The notes: generated from the letters alone by a model not told the origin. A DNA stretch of 64,000 bases from Sphingomicrobium sediminis (GCF_023805295.1 NZ_JAMSHT010000001.1:1798001-1862000), one strand, 5' to 3'. Shown: positions 8,273 through 17,871, numbered from the stretch's first letter. Program-made: numbers and translations.

Positions 8273-9667
8273 CTATTCGACCTTGGGAAGCTTGGTCCCG
8301 CCCGCCGACACGCCAATGACATTGCCATCCTCGTCGCGGTCGATGTCGATCACCTGCGCGCCCTCGACGATGTAGATCTGGTCGTCGGCCAGCGCGATCA
8401 TCGGACCGGTCTCTCCATCGGGGTCGGTCAACACGAGTTCGCCGTCGACAATGCTGAAACGATAAATGTCCTCGCCGAGCGCATAGCCGCCGACTACCTG
8501 CTCCATATCCGCAGGACCCCAATCGGCGGGCACGAGGCGACGCTGCTCGAAGGCGTTCCAGCCCATTTCCTTCGCGACCGCAGTGGCGACCGACTGGAAG
8601 ACTTCCGCGCCGCGATCGCCATTGGTCATGATGACCATCGCCTCGCCGCGTTCGGGGAAGCTCACCATCAGGCTCTTGTACCCCATGTTCGAGCCGCCGT
8701 GCGAGAATTGGAAATCCTCGCCCTCGCCATAGATCCCAAAGCCCAGCGCGTAGCCGGCATCCTCTTCGGGCGCAGCGAGCATCTCGGCCATGCCGGCGGG
8801 CGACAAGGGATGCGCCTCGCTGCCGGCAAGCGTTTGGTTGGCGGCGATGAGGAAGAGGGCAAGGTCGCCGGGCGTCGTCCACAGGCCCGCTGCGGCCTGC
8901 TCGGGGTAGAAGTGATAGCCGCCCTCGACTGGCGCGCCGTCGCCTTCATGCGCGGCGGCGATGGTGGAGGCCGGCCCGCGCGGCGGCTGGGCATAGCTCG
9001 ACCGGTCCATGCCGAGCGGAATCAGAACGAGGCGGGCGAGGATGTCTTCAAAGGGCTGGCCTTCCTGCTCGACCATCGCCAACTGCGCGACCGTGTAGCC
9101 GCCGCCCGAATAGCGAAATTCGCCCGGCGCGCTGTCGATCACGACCGGCGCGGTATTGCCGAGGCCGTCGAGCACTTCGATCGTGCTGGGTACCGTTTCG
9201 CGGAGCGAATAGCCGGGAAACCCCGACACGCTCGTGCCCGCGCGGTGCGACAGCAAGGTTCGAAGGGTGGCGGGGGCATATTCGCCTTGGGGCAGCTGCC
9301 AGCTTTCGAGATAGGAGTTGATCGGCGCATCGAGATCGAGCGTGCCCTGTTCGACCATGACCATCGCGCCATAGGCTGCGACGGACTTTGAGAGCGATGC
9401 GGCCTGAAAGCGTGTGCCGATATCCGCAGCAATCTCGCGTTCGGGATCGGCCATGCCATAAGCGCGCAGCGCGACGATGCGATTATCGTCGACCAGCGCG
9501 ATGGAGACGGCAGGGACGTCCGTCGCGGCCATCATTTCCTCGATGGTCATCACCTCGACCGCATCGCCTTCGATCACCGTGCTCGGCTCCAGCCGTTCGA
9601 CGGCACGGTCGAGCGGCGTGGGCTGCATCGCCGCGGACGCAGCGGCAAGGAACGCGAGCAGGCTCAT
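8273..9667 (-). CDS. Secreted serine hydrolase, beta-lactamase class C / PBP4* family
   Basis: 464 residues with a short signal peptide. The class C-type active site is visible: SLSK (nucleophile Ser91, Lys94), YSG at residue 185 in place of YxN, and HGG near 318 replacing KTG. This combination is common in esterase/peptidase members (EstB, D-aminopeptidase, PBP4*). It suggests an ester or peptide hydrolase rather than a resistance enzyme. The last 90 residues form a small beta-rich domain rich in Asp. It is 35 bases downstream of the zf-CHCC promoter region but reads toward it; the gene upstream is divergent. Confidence 0.85.
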   Translation of the reverse strand: MSLLAFLAAASAAMQPTPLDRAVERLEPSTVIEGDAVEVMTIEEMMAATDVPAVSIALVDDNRIVALRAYGMADPEREIAADIGTRFQAASLSKSVAAYGAMVMVEQGTLDLDAPINSYLESWQLPQGEYAPATLRTLLSHRAGTSVSGFPGYSLRETVPSTIEVLDGLGNTAPVVIDSAPGEFRYSGGGYTVAQLAMVEQEGQPFEDILARLVLIPLGMDRSSYAQPPRGPASTIAAAHEGDGAPVEGGYHFYPEQAAAGLWTTPGDLALFLIAANQTLAGSEAHPLSPAGMAEMLAAPEEDAGYALGFGIYGEGEDFQFSHGGSNMGYKSLMVSFPERGEAMVIMTNGDRGAEVFQSVATAVAKEMGWNAFEQRRLVPADWGPADMEQVVGGYALGEDIYRFSIVDGELVLTDPDGETGPMIALADDQIYIVEGAQVIDIDRDEDGNVIGVSAGGTKLPKVE

Positions 9668-9743
9668 GTGAATTTCTCCCCCGGACTGGCTGTTCGTCCA
9701 CTATTGGCGCTTTGCCGCCGCCTCGTCTATGCGCCAAGGGAAG

Positions 9744-10667
9744 ATGACCGACAAACCCGCCATTGCAATCGACCAATTGTCCAAGACCTATGCCGGCGGC
9801 AAGCAGGCGCTGGACAATGTCAGCTTCGACGTCCCGCGCGGGCAGATTTTCGGGCTGCTCGGTCCCAACGGTGCGGGCAAGTCGACGCTGATCAATATCC
9901 TCGCCGGGCTGGTCAACAAGACGAGCGGCAAGGCCCATGTCTGGGGCTTCGATATCGACGAGGATCATCGCAATGCGAAGGCCTCGATCGGGATCGTACC
10001 GCAGGAGATCCTGTTCGATCCCTTCTTCACGCCGGCCGAAGCGCTGGAGATCCAGGCCGGTCTCTACGGCATTCCCAAGGACAAGAGGCGCACGGCCGAA
10101 TTGCTCGAAGCGGTCAAGCTCACGGACAAGGCCAACGCCTATGCGCGCACCTTGTCGGGCGGGATGAAGCGGCGCCTGCTGGTCGCCAAGGCCATGGTCC
10201 ATTCGCCGCCCATCCTGGTCCTCGATGAACCCACGGCTGGCGTCGATATCGATCTTCGCCAGCAGCTATGGGACTATGTCCGCAGCCTCCACGCGCGCGG
10301 CGTCACGGTCGTGCTGACCACGCATTATCTCGAGGAAGCCGAAGAGCTTTGCGACCGCATCGCCATCATCAACCATGGCAAGCTGATCGCCAATGAGCCG
10401 ACCCGCGATTTGTTGTCAAAGGCACAGGACAAGGAAGTCGTCGTCACCTGCGACAAGCCATTCAGTTCGATGCCCTCGGACGACCGCTTCAAGAAGATCG
10501 AGCAACTGGGCGATGACGTCATCGCCATCACCTACGCCAAGGACAAGGTGCATGCCGGCGAAGTGCTCCGCCTGCTGGAACGCGAGGGCTATGACATTGT
10601 CGACGTGCGCACGCGCGAACCCGATCTCGAGGATGTCTTCCTCGATCTGACGCGAGGGGCGGCATGA
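9744..10667 (+). CDS. ABC transporter ATP-binding protein (ABC-2/drug type), orphan
   Basis: 307 residues if started at the ATG at 9744, which is preceded by AAGGGA; an ATG 15 bases earlier is in frame. The single nucleotide-binding domain has Walker A GPNGAGKSTLIN near residue 38, signature LSGGMKRRL near 137 and Walker B ILVLDEPTAG near 160. It has the extended C-terminal region of daunorubicin/ABC-2-type exporters. No permease gene lies next to it. Instead its stop overlaps the nadB start (ATGA), so it is the first gene of an ABC-nadB-fnr operon. Substrate unknown. Confidence 0.9.
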   Translation: MTDKPAIAIDQLSKTYAGGKQALDNVSFDVPRGQIFGLLGPNGAGKSTLINILAGLVNKTSGKAHVWGFDIDEDHRNAKASIGIVPQEILFDPFFTPAEALEIQAGLYGIPKDKRRTAELLEAVKLTDKANAYARTLSGGMKRRLLVAKAMVHSPPILVLDEPTAGVDIDLRQQLWDYVRSLHARGVTVVLTTHYLEEAEELCDRIAIINHGKLIANEPTRDLLSKAQDKEVVVTCDKPFSSMPSDDRFKKIEQLGDDVIAITYAKDKVHAGEVLRLLEREGYDIVDVRTREPDLEDVFLDLTRGAA

Positions 10668-12241
10668 ACTTCGACGTCCTCATTATCGGCACCGGCGCCG
10701 CCGGGCTGACCGCCGCGCTCAACCTTGCGCAGCATTACAAGGTCGGCGTGCTCGCCAAGGGCGCGCTGGGCGGCGGGGCGACCGAATGGGCACAGGGCGG
10801 GATCGCCGCAGTGCTCGAGGACGAGGACAGTTTCGACAATCATATCCGCGACACCATCATCGCGGGCGCCGGCCTCAACGATCCCGACATCGTCGAAATG
10901 GTGGTCGAGGGCGCACCCGCCGCGATCCAGCGGCTCGCCGAACTGGGCGTGCCCTTCAACCTGGATGAAGATGGCGACTGGCACCTGACGCGCGAGGGCG
11001 GCCATTCGCATCGCCGCATCGTCCATGTCCATGACGCCACCGGCTGGGCCGTCGCGCAGGCGCTCGAAAAAGCCGCGGTCGCCAACGACAACATCACCCT
11101 GCTCCCCGGCATGGTCGCGATCGACCTCATCCAGGGCAAGCATGGCAAGGAGTTCTCCACCAGCGGCGACGTCTATGGCACCTATGCGCTCAACCGCGCC
11201 AAGGGCGAGGTCGAGACGCTGACCGCGCGCGCCACCATTCTCGCCACCGGCGGGGCAGGGCGTACCTACCTGTTTTCGACCGCGCCGCGCGGTGCCACCG
11301 GGGACGGGATCGCCATGGCCTGGCGCGCCGGCTGCCGCGTTTCGAACATGGAATTCATGCAATTCCATCCGACCTGCCTCTACAATCTCGAGGTCAAGAA
11401 TTTCCTCATCACCGAGGCGGTGCGCGGCGAGGGCGGGATCCTCATCAATCCCGAGAGCGGCGAGCGCTTCATGGCCAATTATGACGATCGCCTCGAGCTC
11501 GCCCCGCGCGATATCGTCGCGCGCGCCAATGATGCCGAGATCAAGCGCGACGGCCTCGATTATGTCCATCTCGACATTTCGCATCGCGGCGAGGATTTCG
11601 TGCGCGAGCATTTCCCCAACATCTACGACAAGCTGATCGGGCTCGGCACCGACATTACCAAGGAGCCGATCCCCGTTGTCCCGGCCCAGCATTACACCTG
11701 CGGCGGCGTCATGGTGGACGCGCATGGCCGCACCGATGCGCCGGGCCTTTATGCCGCGGGCGAAGTCACGATGAGCGGGCTGCACGGCGCCAACCGCCTG
11801 GCCTCCAACTCGCTGCTCGAATGTTTCGTCTTCGGCGATGCAGCGGCCAACCATATCCGCGAATGCTGGGACAAGCTGCCCGAGCCGATCGCGGTCAAGG
11901 ATTGGGACGAAAGCCGCGTCAGCGACAGCGACGAGGAAGTCGTGATCCAGCAATGTTGGGGCGAAATCCGCCGCTTCATGTGGAATTTCGTTGGGATCGT
12001 GCGCACTACTAAGCGCCTCGAACGCGCGCGCAACCGCATCGAGCTCTTACGCCGCGAAGTCGACGATTATTATGGCAGCTTCCGCGTCACGCCCGACCTC
12101 ATCGAACTGCGCAACCTCGTCGTCGTCGCCGACCTCATCATCCGCAGCGCCCTAAGCCGCCGCGAAAGCCGCGGGCTCCACTACACGCTCGATTACCCCG
12201 AGACGAACGAGCATCCTGTCGATACGGTACTGGCCCCATGA
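10664..12241 (+). CDS. nadB: L-aspartate oxidase
   Basis: 525 residues. FAD-binding GTGAAGLTAAL is at the N-terminus. The succinate-dehydrogenase-like motifs HEG-type REGGHSHRR, QFHPT and the C-terminal SNSLLECFVFG support NadB. The enzyme converts aspartate to iminoaspartate for quinolinate and NAD synthesis. nadA and nadC are not in the window, which is unusual because the three are often together. The start overlaps the ABC ATPase and the stop overlaps the fnr-type gene (ATGA at both), so expression is probably coupled. NadB can use oxygen or fumarate, which fits co-transcription with an oxygen-responsive regulator. Confidence 0.95.
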   Translation: MNFDVLIIGTGAAGLTAALNLAQHYKVGVLAKGALGGGATEWAQGGIAAVLEDEDSFDNHIRDTIIAGAGLNDPDIVEMVVEGAPAAIQRLAELGVPFNLDEDGDWHLTREGGHSHRRIVHVHDATGWAVAQALEKAAVANDNITLLPGMVAIDLIQGKHGKEFSTSGDVYGTYALNRAKGEVETLTARATILATGGAGRTYLFSTAPRGATGDGIAMAWRAGCRVSNMEFMQFHPTCLYNLEVKNFLITEAVRGEGGILINPESGERFMANYDDRLELAPRDIVARANDAEIKRDGLDYVHLDISHRGEDFVREHFPNIYDKLIGLGTDITKEPIPVVPAQHYTCGGVMVDAHGRTDAPGLYAAGEVTMSGLHGANRLASNSLLECFVFGDAAANHIRECWDKLPEPIAVKDWDESRVSDSDEEVVIQQCWGEIRRFMWNFVGIVRTTKRLERARNRIELLRREVDDYYGSFRVTPDLIELRNLVVVADLIIRSALSRRESRGLHYTLDYPETNEHPVDTVLAP

Positions 12242-12924
12242 AACTCGATTGCGACAATTGCCCCGTGCGGGACAGCGCCGCTTGCGCTTCGCTTTCCGAT
12301 GTCGAGCGCGCCGAACTGGGCCGCCTTGGCACCCACAAGAGCTTTGCCCGCGGTGAAACGGTTTTTCATGCCGGCGACGACAATGACATCTGCGCGACGC
12401 TGAATAGCGGCCTCTTGAAGATCTCCTCGAGCGATGCCGAGGGCAAGGAACGGATCCTCAGCCTGGTCCACCCAGCCGGTTTCGTCGGCGAGATGTTCGC
12501 CCCCGTCGCGCATCACGACGTGGTCGCGCTGGCCGACAGCCGTCTGTGTGTTTTCTCACGCAGCGAGTATGAGGCTGCGGTCGATCGATTCCCGTCCCTG
12601 GCGCGGGCCTTGTTGAGGCGCAGCAGCGAAGAATTGTTCGAAGCGCGCAACCGCATCGCGCTCGATACGCAAAAGGGTGCGGCGGAAAAACTTGCCAACC
12701 TGCTGGTCGGGCTCGCCAAGGCCGCAAGCAATTCGCCCTGCCATGCAGCACATGAATTCGAACTGCCGATGACCCGAGGCGAAATTGCCGGCCTGTTGGG
12801 ACTCACGATCGAGACCGTCTCGCGCCAGTTCGGAAAGATGGAAAAAGAGGGCCTTATCACCCGCACAAGCACGCGCGGCATCCGGGTTACGGATGCCGCG
12901 CGGCTCACTGCCTTGGCCGGTTAG
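12238..12924 (+). CDS. FNR/FnrL-type oxygen-sensing transcription factor
   Basis: 228 residues. N-terminal Cys5, Cys8 and Cys16 (C-x2-C-x7-C) plus Cys104 in ADSRLCVFSR align with the four ligands of the FNR [4Fe-4S] cluster; the x7 spacing resembles FnrL. A cyclic-nucleotide-binding-type beta barrel follows. The C-terminal helix-turn-helix MTRGEIAGLLGLTIETVSR has the E-S-R residues (192, 195, 196) that read TTGA half-sites. It is expected to activate anaerobic or microaerobic genes when the cluster is intact. A matching palindrome lies 0.5 kb downstream at 13422-13437. Last gene of the nadB operon (4-base overlap). Confidence 0.92.
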   Translation: MKLDCDNCPVRDSAACASLSDVERAELGRLGTHKSFARGETVFHAGDDNDICATLNSGLLKISSSDAEGKERILSLVHPAGFVGEMFAPVAHHDVVALADSRLCVFSRSEYEAAVDRFPSLARALLRRSSEELFEARNRIALDTQKGAAEKLANLLVGLAKAASNSPCHAAHEFELPMTRGEIAGLLGLTIETVSRQFGKMEKEGLITRTSTRGIRVTDAARLTALAG

Positions 12925-12926
12925 GG

Positions 12927-13370
12927 TCAGCTCAGGGCAGCGATGCTCACCACGGCGATGCCCCAGCCGAGGATGAGGACGGGGAGGATGAGGACCTGGG
13001 CCGCGGCATCACGCCCGCTGGCGCGTCCGCTTTCGATCGCGATGCCCTCGCCCATCAATTGGTGCATCGGCATTGCCTTGTTCGCGTGGGACGGAGCGAG
13101 CTTCGCCCACGCCATGGGGACCACGTAAAAGGCAACGGTGAAGAAGATGAAGATCGCCATCGGCAGGATCATTTCAGGATGGGGGAAACCCACCGCCATG
13201 ATACCGAGATAGGCGAGAAAGGCCCCGAAAAAGCCGGTGTGGAGCGAGACCGGAAGGTCGAAATGGCGGCTTTCGATATCCTCGCGGACATTGCGCTTCA
13301 GTTCGGGCACCGGCGCGACCGCGAGTTCGGCAGCGGCCATGAGGTCGGCTTGCTTGAGGGGCTTGGACAT
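12927..13370 (-). CDS. Small membrane protein, probable FNR target
   Basis: 147 residues from the ATG at 13370, which has AAGGAG five bases upstream. The first 40 residues are polar and cytosolic. Three hydrophobic segments follow near residues 45-63, 68-92 and 123-146. No known family is recognised. The stop lies directly against the stop of the convergent fnr-type gene. The upstream region holds a perfect FNR/FixK-like palindrome 52 bases before the start codon, suggesting oxygen-dependent expression. That regulation is inferred from the motif only. Confidence 0.75.
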   Translation of the reverse strand: MSKPLKQADLMAAAELAVAPVPELKRNVREDIESRHFDLPVSLHTGFFGAFLAYLGIMAVGFPHPEMILPMAIFIFFTVAFYVVPMAWAKLAPSHANKAMPMHQLMGEGIAIESGRASGRDAAAQVLILPVLILGWGIAVVSIAALS

Positions 13371-13421
13371 TGGGCATCTCCTTGTTGATGCCCTTTTGTC
13401 GCAGCGCCGCGCGCATCGCGC

Positions 13422-13437
13422 TTTGACCTCGGTCAAA
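13422..13437. promoter_or_regulatory. FNR/FixK-type box (TTGACCTCGGTCAA core)
   Basis: A perfect 16-base palindrome TTTGACCTCGGTCAAA, with TTGA-N6-TCAA half-sites as bound by FNR and FixK proteins. It lies between the small membrane gene (start 52 bases away) and polA (start 38 bases away). The FNR-type regulator is encoded immediately beyond the membrane gene. Position suits control of the membrane gene; an effect on polA is less likely. Confidence 0.7.
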
Positions 13438-13474
13438 TCGTGGCAAAAACTTTTCGCGCTGCTAGAAGCCTCTC

Positions 13475-16288
13475 ATGGCAGACCAGCCCCACCTCTATCT
13501 CGTCGACGGCTCGAGCTACATTTTTCGCGCCTATCACGTCCTCCCGCCGCTCACTAACAAGGAAGGTACGCCCGCCGGGGCGGTCTATGGCTATACTGCC
13601 ATGCTGTGGAAGCTGGCCGACAGTCTCAATAAGGAAGACGGGCCGAGCCACCTTGCCGTGATCCTCGATGCGTCCGGCAAGACGCATCGCGACGAGCTGT
13701 ACGAAGAATATAAGGCCAACCGTCCGCCGGCGCCCGAGGATCTCGTCCCGCAATTCCCGATCGTGCGCGAGGCAACGCGTGCCTTTTCGCTGCCCTGTAT
13801 CGAGGAAGAGGGGCTGGAGGCCGACGACATCATCGCCTGCTATGCCCGCGCGGCCGCGGACGAGGGATGGCGCGTCACGATCGTCTCCTCCGACAAGGAC
13901 CTCATGCAGCTCATCGAGACGCGCGACAATGGCGCCGATGTCGACATGCTCGACACGATGAAGGACAAGCGCATCCGGCGCGAAGAAGTGTTCGAGAAAT
14001 TCGGCGTCTATCCCGAAAAGGTCGGCGACATGCTCGCGCTCATGGGCGACAAGGTCGACAATGTTCCGGGCGTGCCTGGGGTCGGGCCGAAGACCGCCGC
14101 GACCCTGCTGGAACAATATGGCGATCTTGACGGCATCTATGCCCATCTCGACGAGATCACGAAGCCTGCCCTGAACCGCAACCTCACCGAAAACGAGGCC
14201 GAGGCGCGCCTGTCGCGCCAGCTCGTCGAACTGGTCTGCGATGCGCCGCTGCCCATGCCGCTCGAAGAGCTCAAGCTGGACGGCATCCCTGCCGAACCGC
14301 TGCGCGACTTCCTCGAAAAGCAGGGCTTCAAACGCCTGCTCGACCGCATGGGCGGTGGCTCGAAAACCGCCAAAGAGCGGGAAAAAGACGGCGATGGCGG
14401 CATGACGTCATCCGATCCCGGTCCGGCCGAACCGCCCGAGCCGATCGAGATCAAAGTCGACCGCTCCAAATATGACACGGTGACGACGCGCGACGCGCTC
14501 GATGCATGGATCGAAAAGGCCCGCGCGACTGGATATGTCGGCTTCGACCTCGAAACCGATGCGCTCGATGAAATCACCGGCAATTTGGTCGGCCTCAGCA
14601 TAGCTACTGCGCCGAACGAGGCCTGCTACGTACCCATCGCGCATGGCGGCGACGACCTGCTCGCGGAAAAGCCCCACCAGCTGGACAAGGCCGAGGTACT
14701 CGAGGCCCTCAAGCCGCTGCTTGAGGATGATGCCGTCCTCAAGGTCGGGCACAATCTCAAATATGACATCACCGTCCTGCGCCGCGATGATATCGTCATC
14801 GCGCCCTACGACGACACATTGGTCATGAGCTTCGACCTCGATGCCGGGCGCAGTCTCAAAGGGCATGGCCTCGATACGCTCGCCAAGAACGAGCTCGGTC
14901 ATGAGTGCATCTCATTCAAGGAAATCTGCGGGACGGGGAAGAAGCAGATCAGCTTCGCTGCCGTGCCCTTGGACAAGGCGACCGAATATGCCGCCGAGGA
15001 TGCCGATATCGCACTGCGCCTGTGGCTGCGGATGAAGCCGCGCATGGCACCCGAGCGCGCGACGCGCGTCTACGAACAGGTCGACCGCCCGATGGTCGAG
15101 ACGCTGTCGAAGATGGAATTGCGCGGCATCAAGGTCGATCGCGCGGCGCTGGCCAGCCTGTCGGAGCGCTTCGCCAAGGAAACCGCCGAACTGGAAAAAC
15201 AGATATTCGAAGCGGCCGGGGAGGAGTTCACCATCGGCTCGCCCCAGCAACTCGGCAACATCCTGTTCGACAAGCTTGGCGCGACGGGCGGTCGCAAGGG
15301 CAAGTCGGGCAATTATTCGACCGACCAAAACGAACTGGAGCGCCTCGCTGGCGAAGGGTTCGATGTCGCGACCAAGGTGCTCGAATGGCGCCAGCTGACC
15401 AAGCTGAAATCCACCTACACCGACGCGCTGCAGGAAGAGATCAACGCCAAGACGGGCCGCGTGCACACCAGCTACAGCCTGTCGGGTGCGCAGACCGGGC
15501 GCCTGTCGTCCAACGATCCCAATTTGCAGAACATTCCGATCCGCACGCCCATCGGCGCCAAGATCCGCGACTGTTTCGTTGCCGAGGACGGACATGTCCT
15601 GCTGTCGGCCGACTATAGCCAGATCGAGCTGCGCCTCGCCGCGCACATGGCCGATGTCGGCCCCCTGAAAGAAGCCTTCCAGGAGGGCGAGGACATCCAT
15701 GACCGCACCGCGCGCGAGCTCTTCGGCGAGGTGAACAAGGAGACGCGCGGACGCGCCAAGACAGTCAACTTCTCGATCCTCTACGGCATTTCCGCATTCG
15801 GCCTTGCCCAGCGCATGGGGATCGAGCGCGGCGAAGCGCAGGAGATGATCGACACGTATTTTGCGCGCTTCCCGGGCATCAAGAATTTCATCGCCAACAC
15901 GCTCACCGATGCGCGCGAACGTGGCTTCACCGAGACCTTGTTCGGGCGCAAGACGCATTTCCCCAACATCACGTCCAAGATGCAAAATGTTCGCGCCGGC
16001 GCCGAGCGCGCCGCGGTAAACGCCCCCATCCAGGGCACCAGCGCCGACCTTATCAAGCGGGCGATGACCCGGATGGACTCAGCCTTGGAAGAGGCCGGAC
16101 TGACCGATGTGAAAATGCTCCTCCAGGTCCACGACGAATTGCTGTTCGAAGTGCCCGAGGGCAAGGAAGAAGCCGCTGCGGAGGTCATCCGTGCCGTCAT
16201 GGAAGGCGCGGCCGCGCCGCAGATGAAGCTTGACGTCCCGCTCGATGTCGAGATTGGGTGGGGACCGAATTGGGGCGCGGCGCACTGA
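13475..16288 (+). CDS. polA: DNA polymerase I
   Basis: 937 residues, with all three activities apparently intact. Residues 1-300 form the 5'-3' nuclease (LVDGSSYIFRAY, LEADDIIA, VSSDKDLMQ). The 3'-5' exonuclease follows with FDLETD near 358, HNLKYD near 430 and YAAEDADIA near 508, so proofreading residues are present. The polymerase has motif A DYSQIELR near 711, motif B RGRAKTVNFSILYGIS near 757-772 and motif C QVHDELL near 884. It fills Okazaki and repair gaps. A short unstructured linker rich in Asp, Gly and Pro (about residues 295-325) joins the first two domains. Confidence 0.97.
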   Translation: MADQPHLYLVDGSSYIFRAYHVLPPLTNKEGTPAGAVYGYTAMLWKLADSLNKEDGPSHLAVILDASGKTHRDELYEEYKANRPPAPEDLVPQFPIVREATRAFSLPCIEEEGLEADDIIACYARAAADEGWRVTIVSSDKDLMQLIETRDNGADVDMLDTMKDKRIRREEVFEKFGVYPEKVGDMLALMGDKVDNVPGVPGVGPKTAATLLEQYGDLDGIYAHLDEITKPALNRNLTENEAEARLSRQLVELVCDAPLPMPLEELKLDGIPAEPLRDFLEKQGFKRLLDRMGGGSKTAKEREKDGDGGMTSSDPGPAEPPEPIEIKVDRSKYDTVTTRDALDAWIEKARATGYVGFDLETDALDEITGNLVGLSIATAPNEACYVPIAHGGDDLLAEKPHQLDKAEVLEALKPLLEDDAVLKVGHNLKYDITVLRRDDIVIAPYDDTLVMSFDLDAGRSLKGHGLDTLAKNELGHECISFKEICGTGKKQISFAAVPLDKATEYAAEDADIALRLWLRMKPRMAPERATRVYEQVDRPMVETLSKMELRGIKVDRAALASLSERFAKETAELEKQIFEAAGEEFTIGSPQQLGNILFDKLGATGGRKGKSGNYSTDQNELERLAGEGFDVATKVLEWRQLTKLKSTYTDALQEEINAKTGRVHTSYSLSGAQTGRLSSNDPNLQNIPIRTPIGAKIRDCFVAEDGHVLLSADYSQIELRLAAHMADVGPLKEAFQEGEDIHDRTARELFGEVNKETRGRAKTVNFSILYGISAFGLAQRMGIERGEAQEMIDTYFARFPGIKNFIANTLTDARERGFTETLFGRKTHFPNITSKMQNVRAGAERAAVNAPIQGTSADLIKRAMTRMDSALEEAGLTDVKMLLQVHDELLFEVPEGKEEAAAEVIRAVMEGAAAPQMKLDVPLDVEIGWGPNWGAAH

Positions 16289-16313
16289 TGGCCGCGTATC
16301 GGGGGATTTGTCA

Positions 16314-17843
16314 GTGAATGCTGCACCTGCAGCCGATGGGGGGAAAGGCGATCTTGCAGCGCTGGCGCGCGGCGGTCGTATCAACTTTTTCGGGTTCGTC
16401 CTGCGCCTGTTGGCGCGCATCCCCTTCCTGTTCATCGCCGGCCAGTTTTACGGCGCCGAGGCGCTGGGGCGCTTTGCCTTCGCGCTGATCGTCGTCGAAT
16501 TTGCGGCGCAGCTGGCGACCCTGGGCCTCAAGCGCGGGCTGGCGCAGCAACTCTCGGCCTCGAAGGGCCGCGACCATGCGCACATCGTGTTCGATGGATT
16601 GCTGGTGGCGATGATGGGCTCGCTCATCGCGATGACGTTACTGTTCGTGTTTCCGGAAATCATGTTCCGTGGCGATGCACCGCGCGGGCTGGAACGCTGG
16701 TTGCCGCTCACCGTCCTCGCGCTGGCGTGGACCGAGATTGCGCTGGCCGCCTGCAACTATCGCCACAATATCGCCGCCACGGTGCGCAGCCGCGCCATTG
16801 TCGAACCGTGGACCATCTCGATCGTCGCGGGCATCTGGGCCTTCATCAATACCGATGACGGCCTCATCGTCGCTTATGTCGCATCGATGCTCGGCGCGCT
16901 GCTCAGTGCACTTTGGCCCTTCCTGAAGGATTACGGCCTGCCCAAGGGCTGGAGCCCGCATCCCGGCACATTGTGGGCGATGGCCCGCAAGAATTTGCCC
17001 GTCGCCGCCGCCGACGCGACCGAATGGGCCAGCCGCCGCCTCGACCTGTTCTTGCTGGGCTTTTTCTTCTCCGAGGCAATCTACGGCATCTACTGGGCCG
17101 CGCAGCAGGTCGCCTCGCTGCCGTCCAAGCTGAAGACCAGCTTCGAGCCGATCATGGGCCCGGTCATCAGCCAGAATGTCGAGGCCGGTAATCACAAGGC
17201 CGTCGCGCAGCAGGTGCGGCAGGTCGGCTTCTGGATCATCGCGGCGCAGGCCGGCATCGGGCTCGCGCTCGGTATTCCGGCCATGGCGGTGAAGAACCTG
17301 GTCGGCGAAGAGTTCGGCTCGGGCTACATCATCCTGGCCGTCCTGCTGGCCGCTGAAGTGATTGCCGCGATGGCCGCCGTCAGCGACGCCGCGCTCATCT
17401 ATCTTGCGCGCCACCGCAACATGCTGATCGGCTTCTTCATGCTGGGACTGCAGGTGGCCTTCGGCGTCGGCGCGATCCTCGTGCTGCGGTCGATGGAGTA
17501 TCCGGCGGAAATCCAGGCCGCGGGGGCTGCGATCGGGCTGGCCATGGCGCTCGGCTTTGCAGCGCTGGCCAAGGCCTGGCTGCTGTCGGGGATCGTCGAT
17601 GCACCCGTATCGGGCTGGCGCTGGCCACTTGTCTGGGCCGGCATCGCGACGGTGCCGGTCGGCCTGCTCATCGTCCAGATGCGCGACCTTGGCCAGCTGG
17701 TGATCGGGATCCCGGCCTTGCTCCTCGTGTTCGGCGCGGTCGTCTGGCGCTGGGGTTTCGGCCCCGACGATCGAGAGCTTTTCAAGATGAAGAAGCCAGC
17801 GGCTGCACCGAGCCCAACGACGCCAGAAGACCCTAAAGTCTAG
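16314..17843 (+). CDS. Polysaccharide/O-antigen flippase-type membrane protein
   Basis: 509 residues from a GTG preceded by GGGGGA at a 7-base spacing; longer in-frame starts overlap polA. The chain has about 12 to 14 hydrophobic segments and the early motif NFFGFVLRLLARIPF seen in the polysaccharide-synthesis (Wzx/MOP) superfamily. That family moves lipid-linked oligosaccharides across the inner membrane. The C-terminal tail is short, charged and Pro-rich. No glycosyltransferases are adjacent, so the substrate is unknown. The gene ends at a palindrome shared with convergent purH. Confidence 0.82.
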   Translation: MNAAPAADGGKGDLAALARGGRINFFGFVLRLLARIPFLFIAGQFYGAEALGRFAFALIVVEFAAQLATLGLKRGLAQQLSASKGRDHAHIVFDGLLVAMMGSLIAMTLLFVFPEIMFRGDAPRGLERWLPLTVLALAWTEIALAACNYRHNIAATVRSRAIVEPWTISIVAGIWAFINTDDGLIVAYVASMLGALLSALWPFLKDYGLPKGWSPHPGTLWAMARKNLPVAAADATEWASRRLDLFLLGFFFSEAIYGIYWAAQQVASLPSKLKTSFEPIMGPVISQNVEAGNHKAVAQQVRQVGFWIIAAQAGIGLALGIPAMAVKNLVGEEFGSGYIILAVLLAAEVIAAMAAVSDAALIYLARHRNMLIGFFMLGLQVAFGVGAILVLRSMEYPAEIQAAGAAIGLAMALGFAALAKAWLLSGIVDAPVSGWRWPLVWAGIATVPVGLLIVQMRDLGQLVIGIPALLLVFGAVVWRWGFGPDDRELFKMKKPAAAPSPTTPEDPKV

Positions 17844-17848
17844 CGCAA

Positions 17849-17870
17849 GGGGTCAGGGCGGCCTGACCCC
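17849..17870. terminator. Palindrome between convergent genes, probable bidirectional terminator
   Basis: GGGGTCAGG and CCTGACCCC form a perfect 9-bp stem with a 4-base loop. It sits in the 28-base gap between the flippase and purH stops. There is no clear T run, so termination may be weak or the element may serve RNA stability. A close relative occurs at 23303-23324. Confidence 0.6.
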
Positions 17871-17871
17871 T

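Noticed and set aside
14912..15985. 357-codon antisense frame inside polA
   Set aside because: Lies opposite a fully conserved polymerase domain, shows no family motif and is typical of GC-rich codon shadow.
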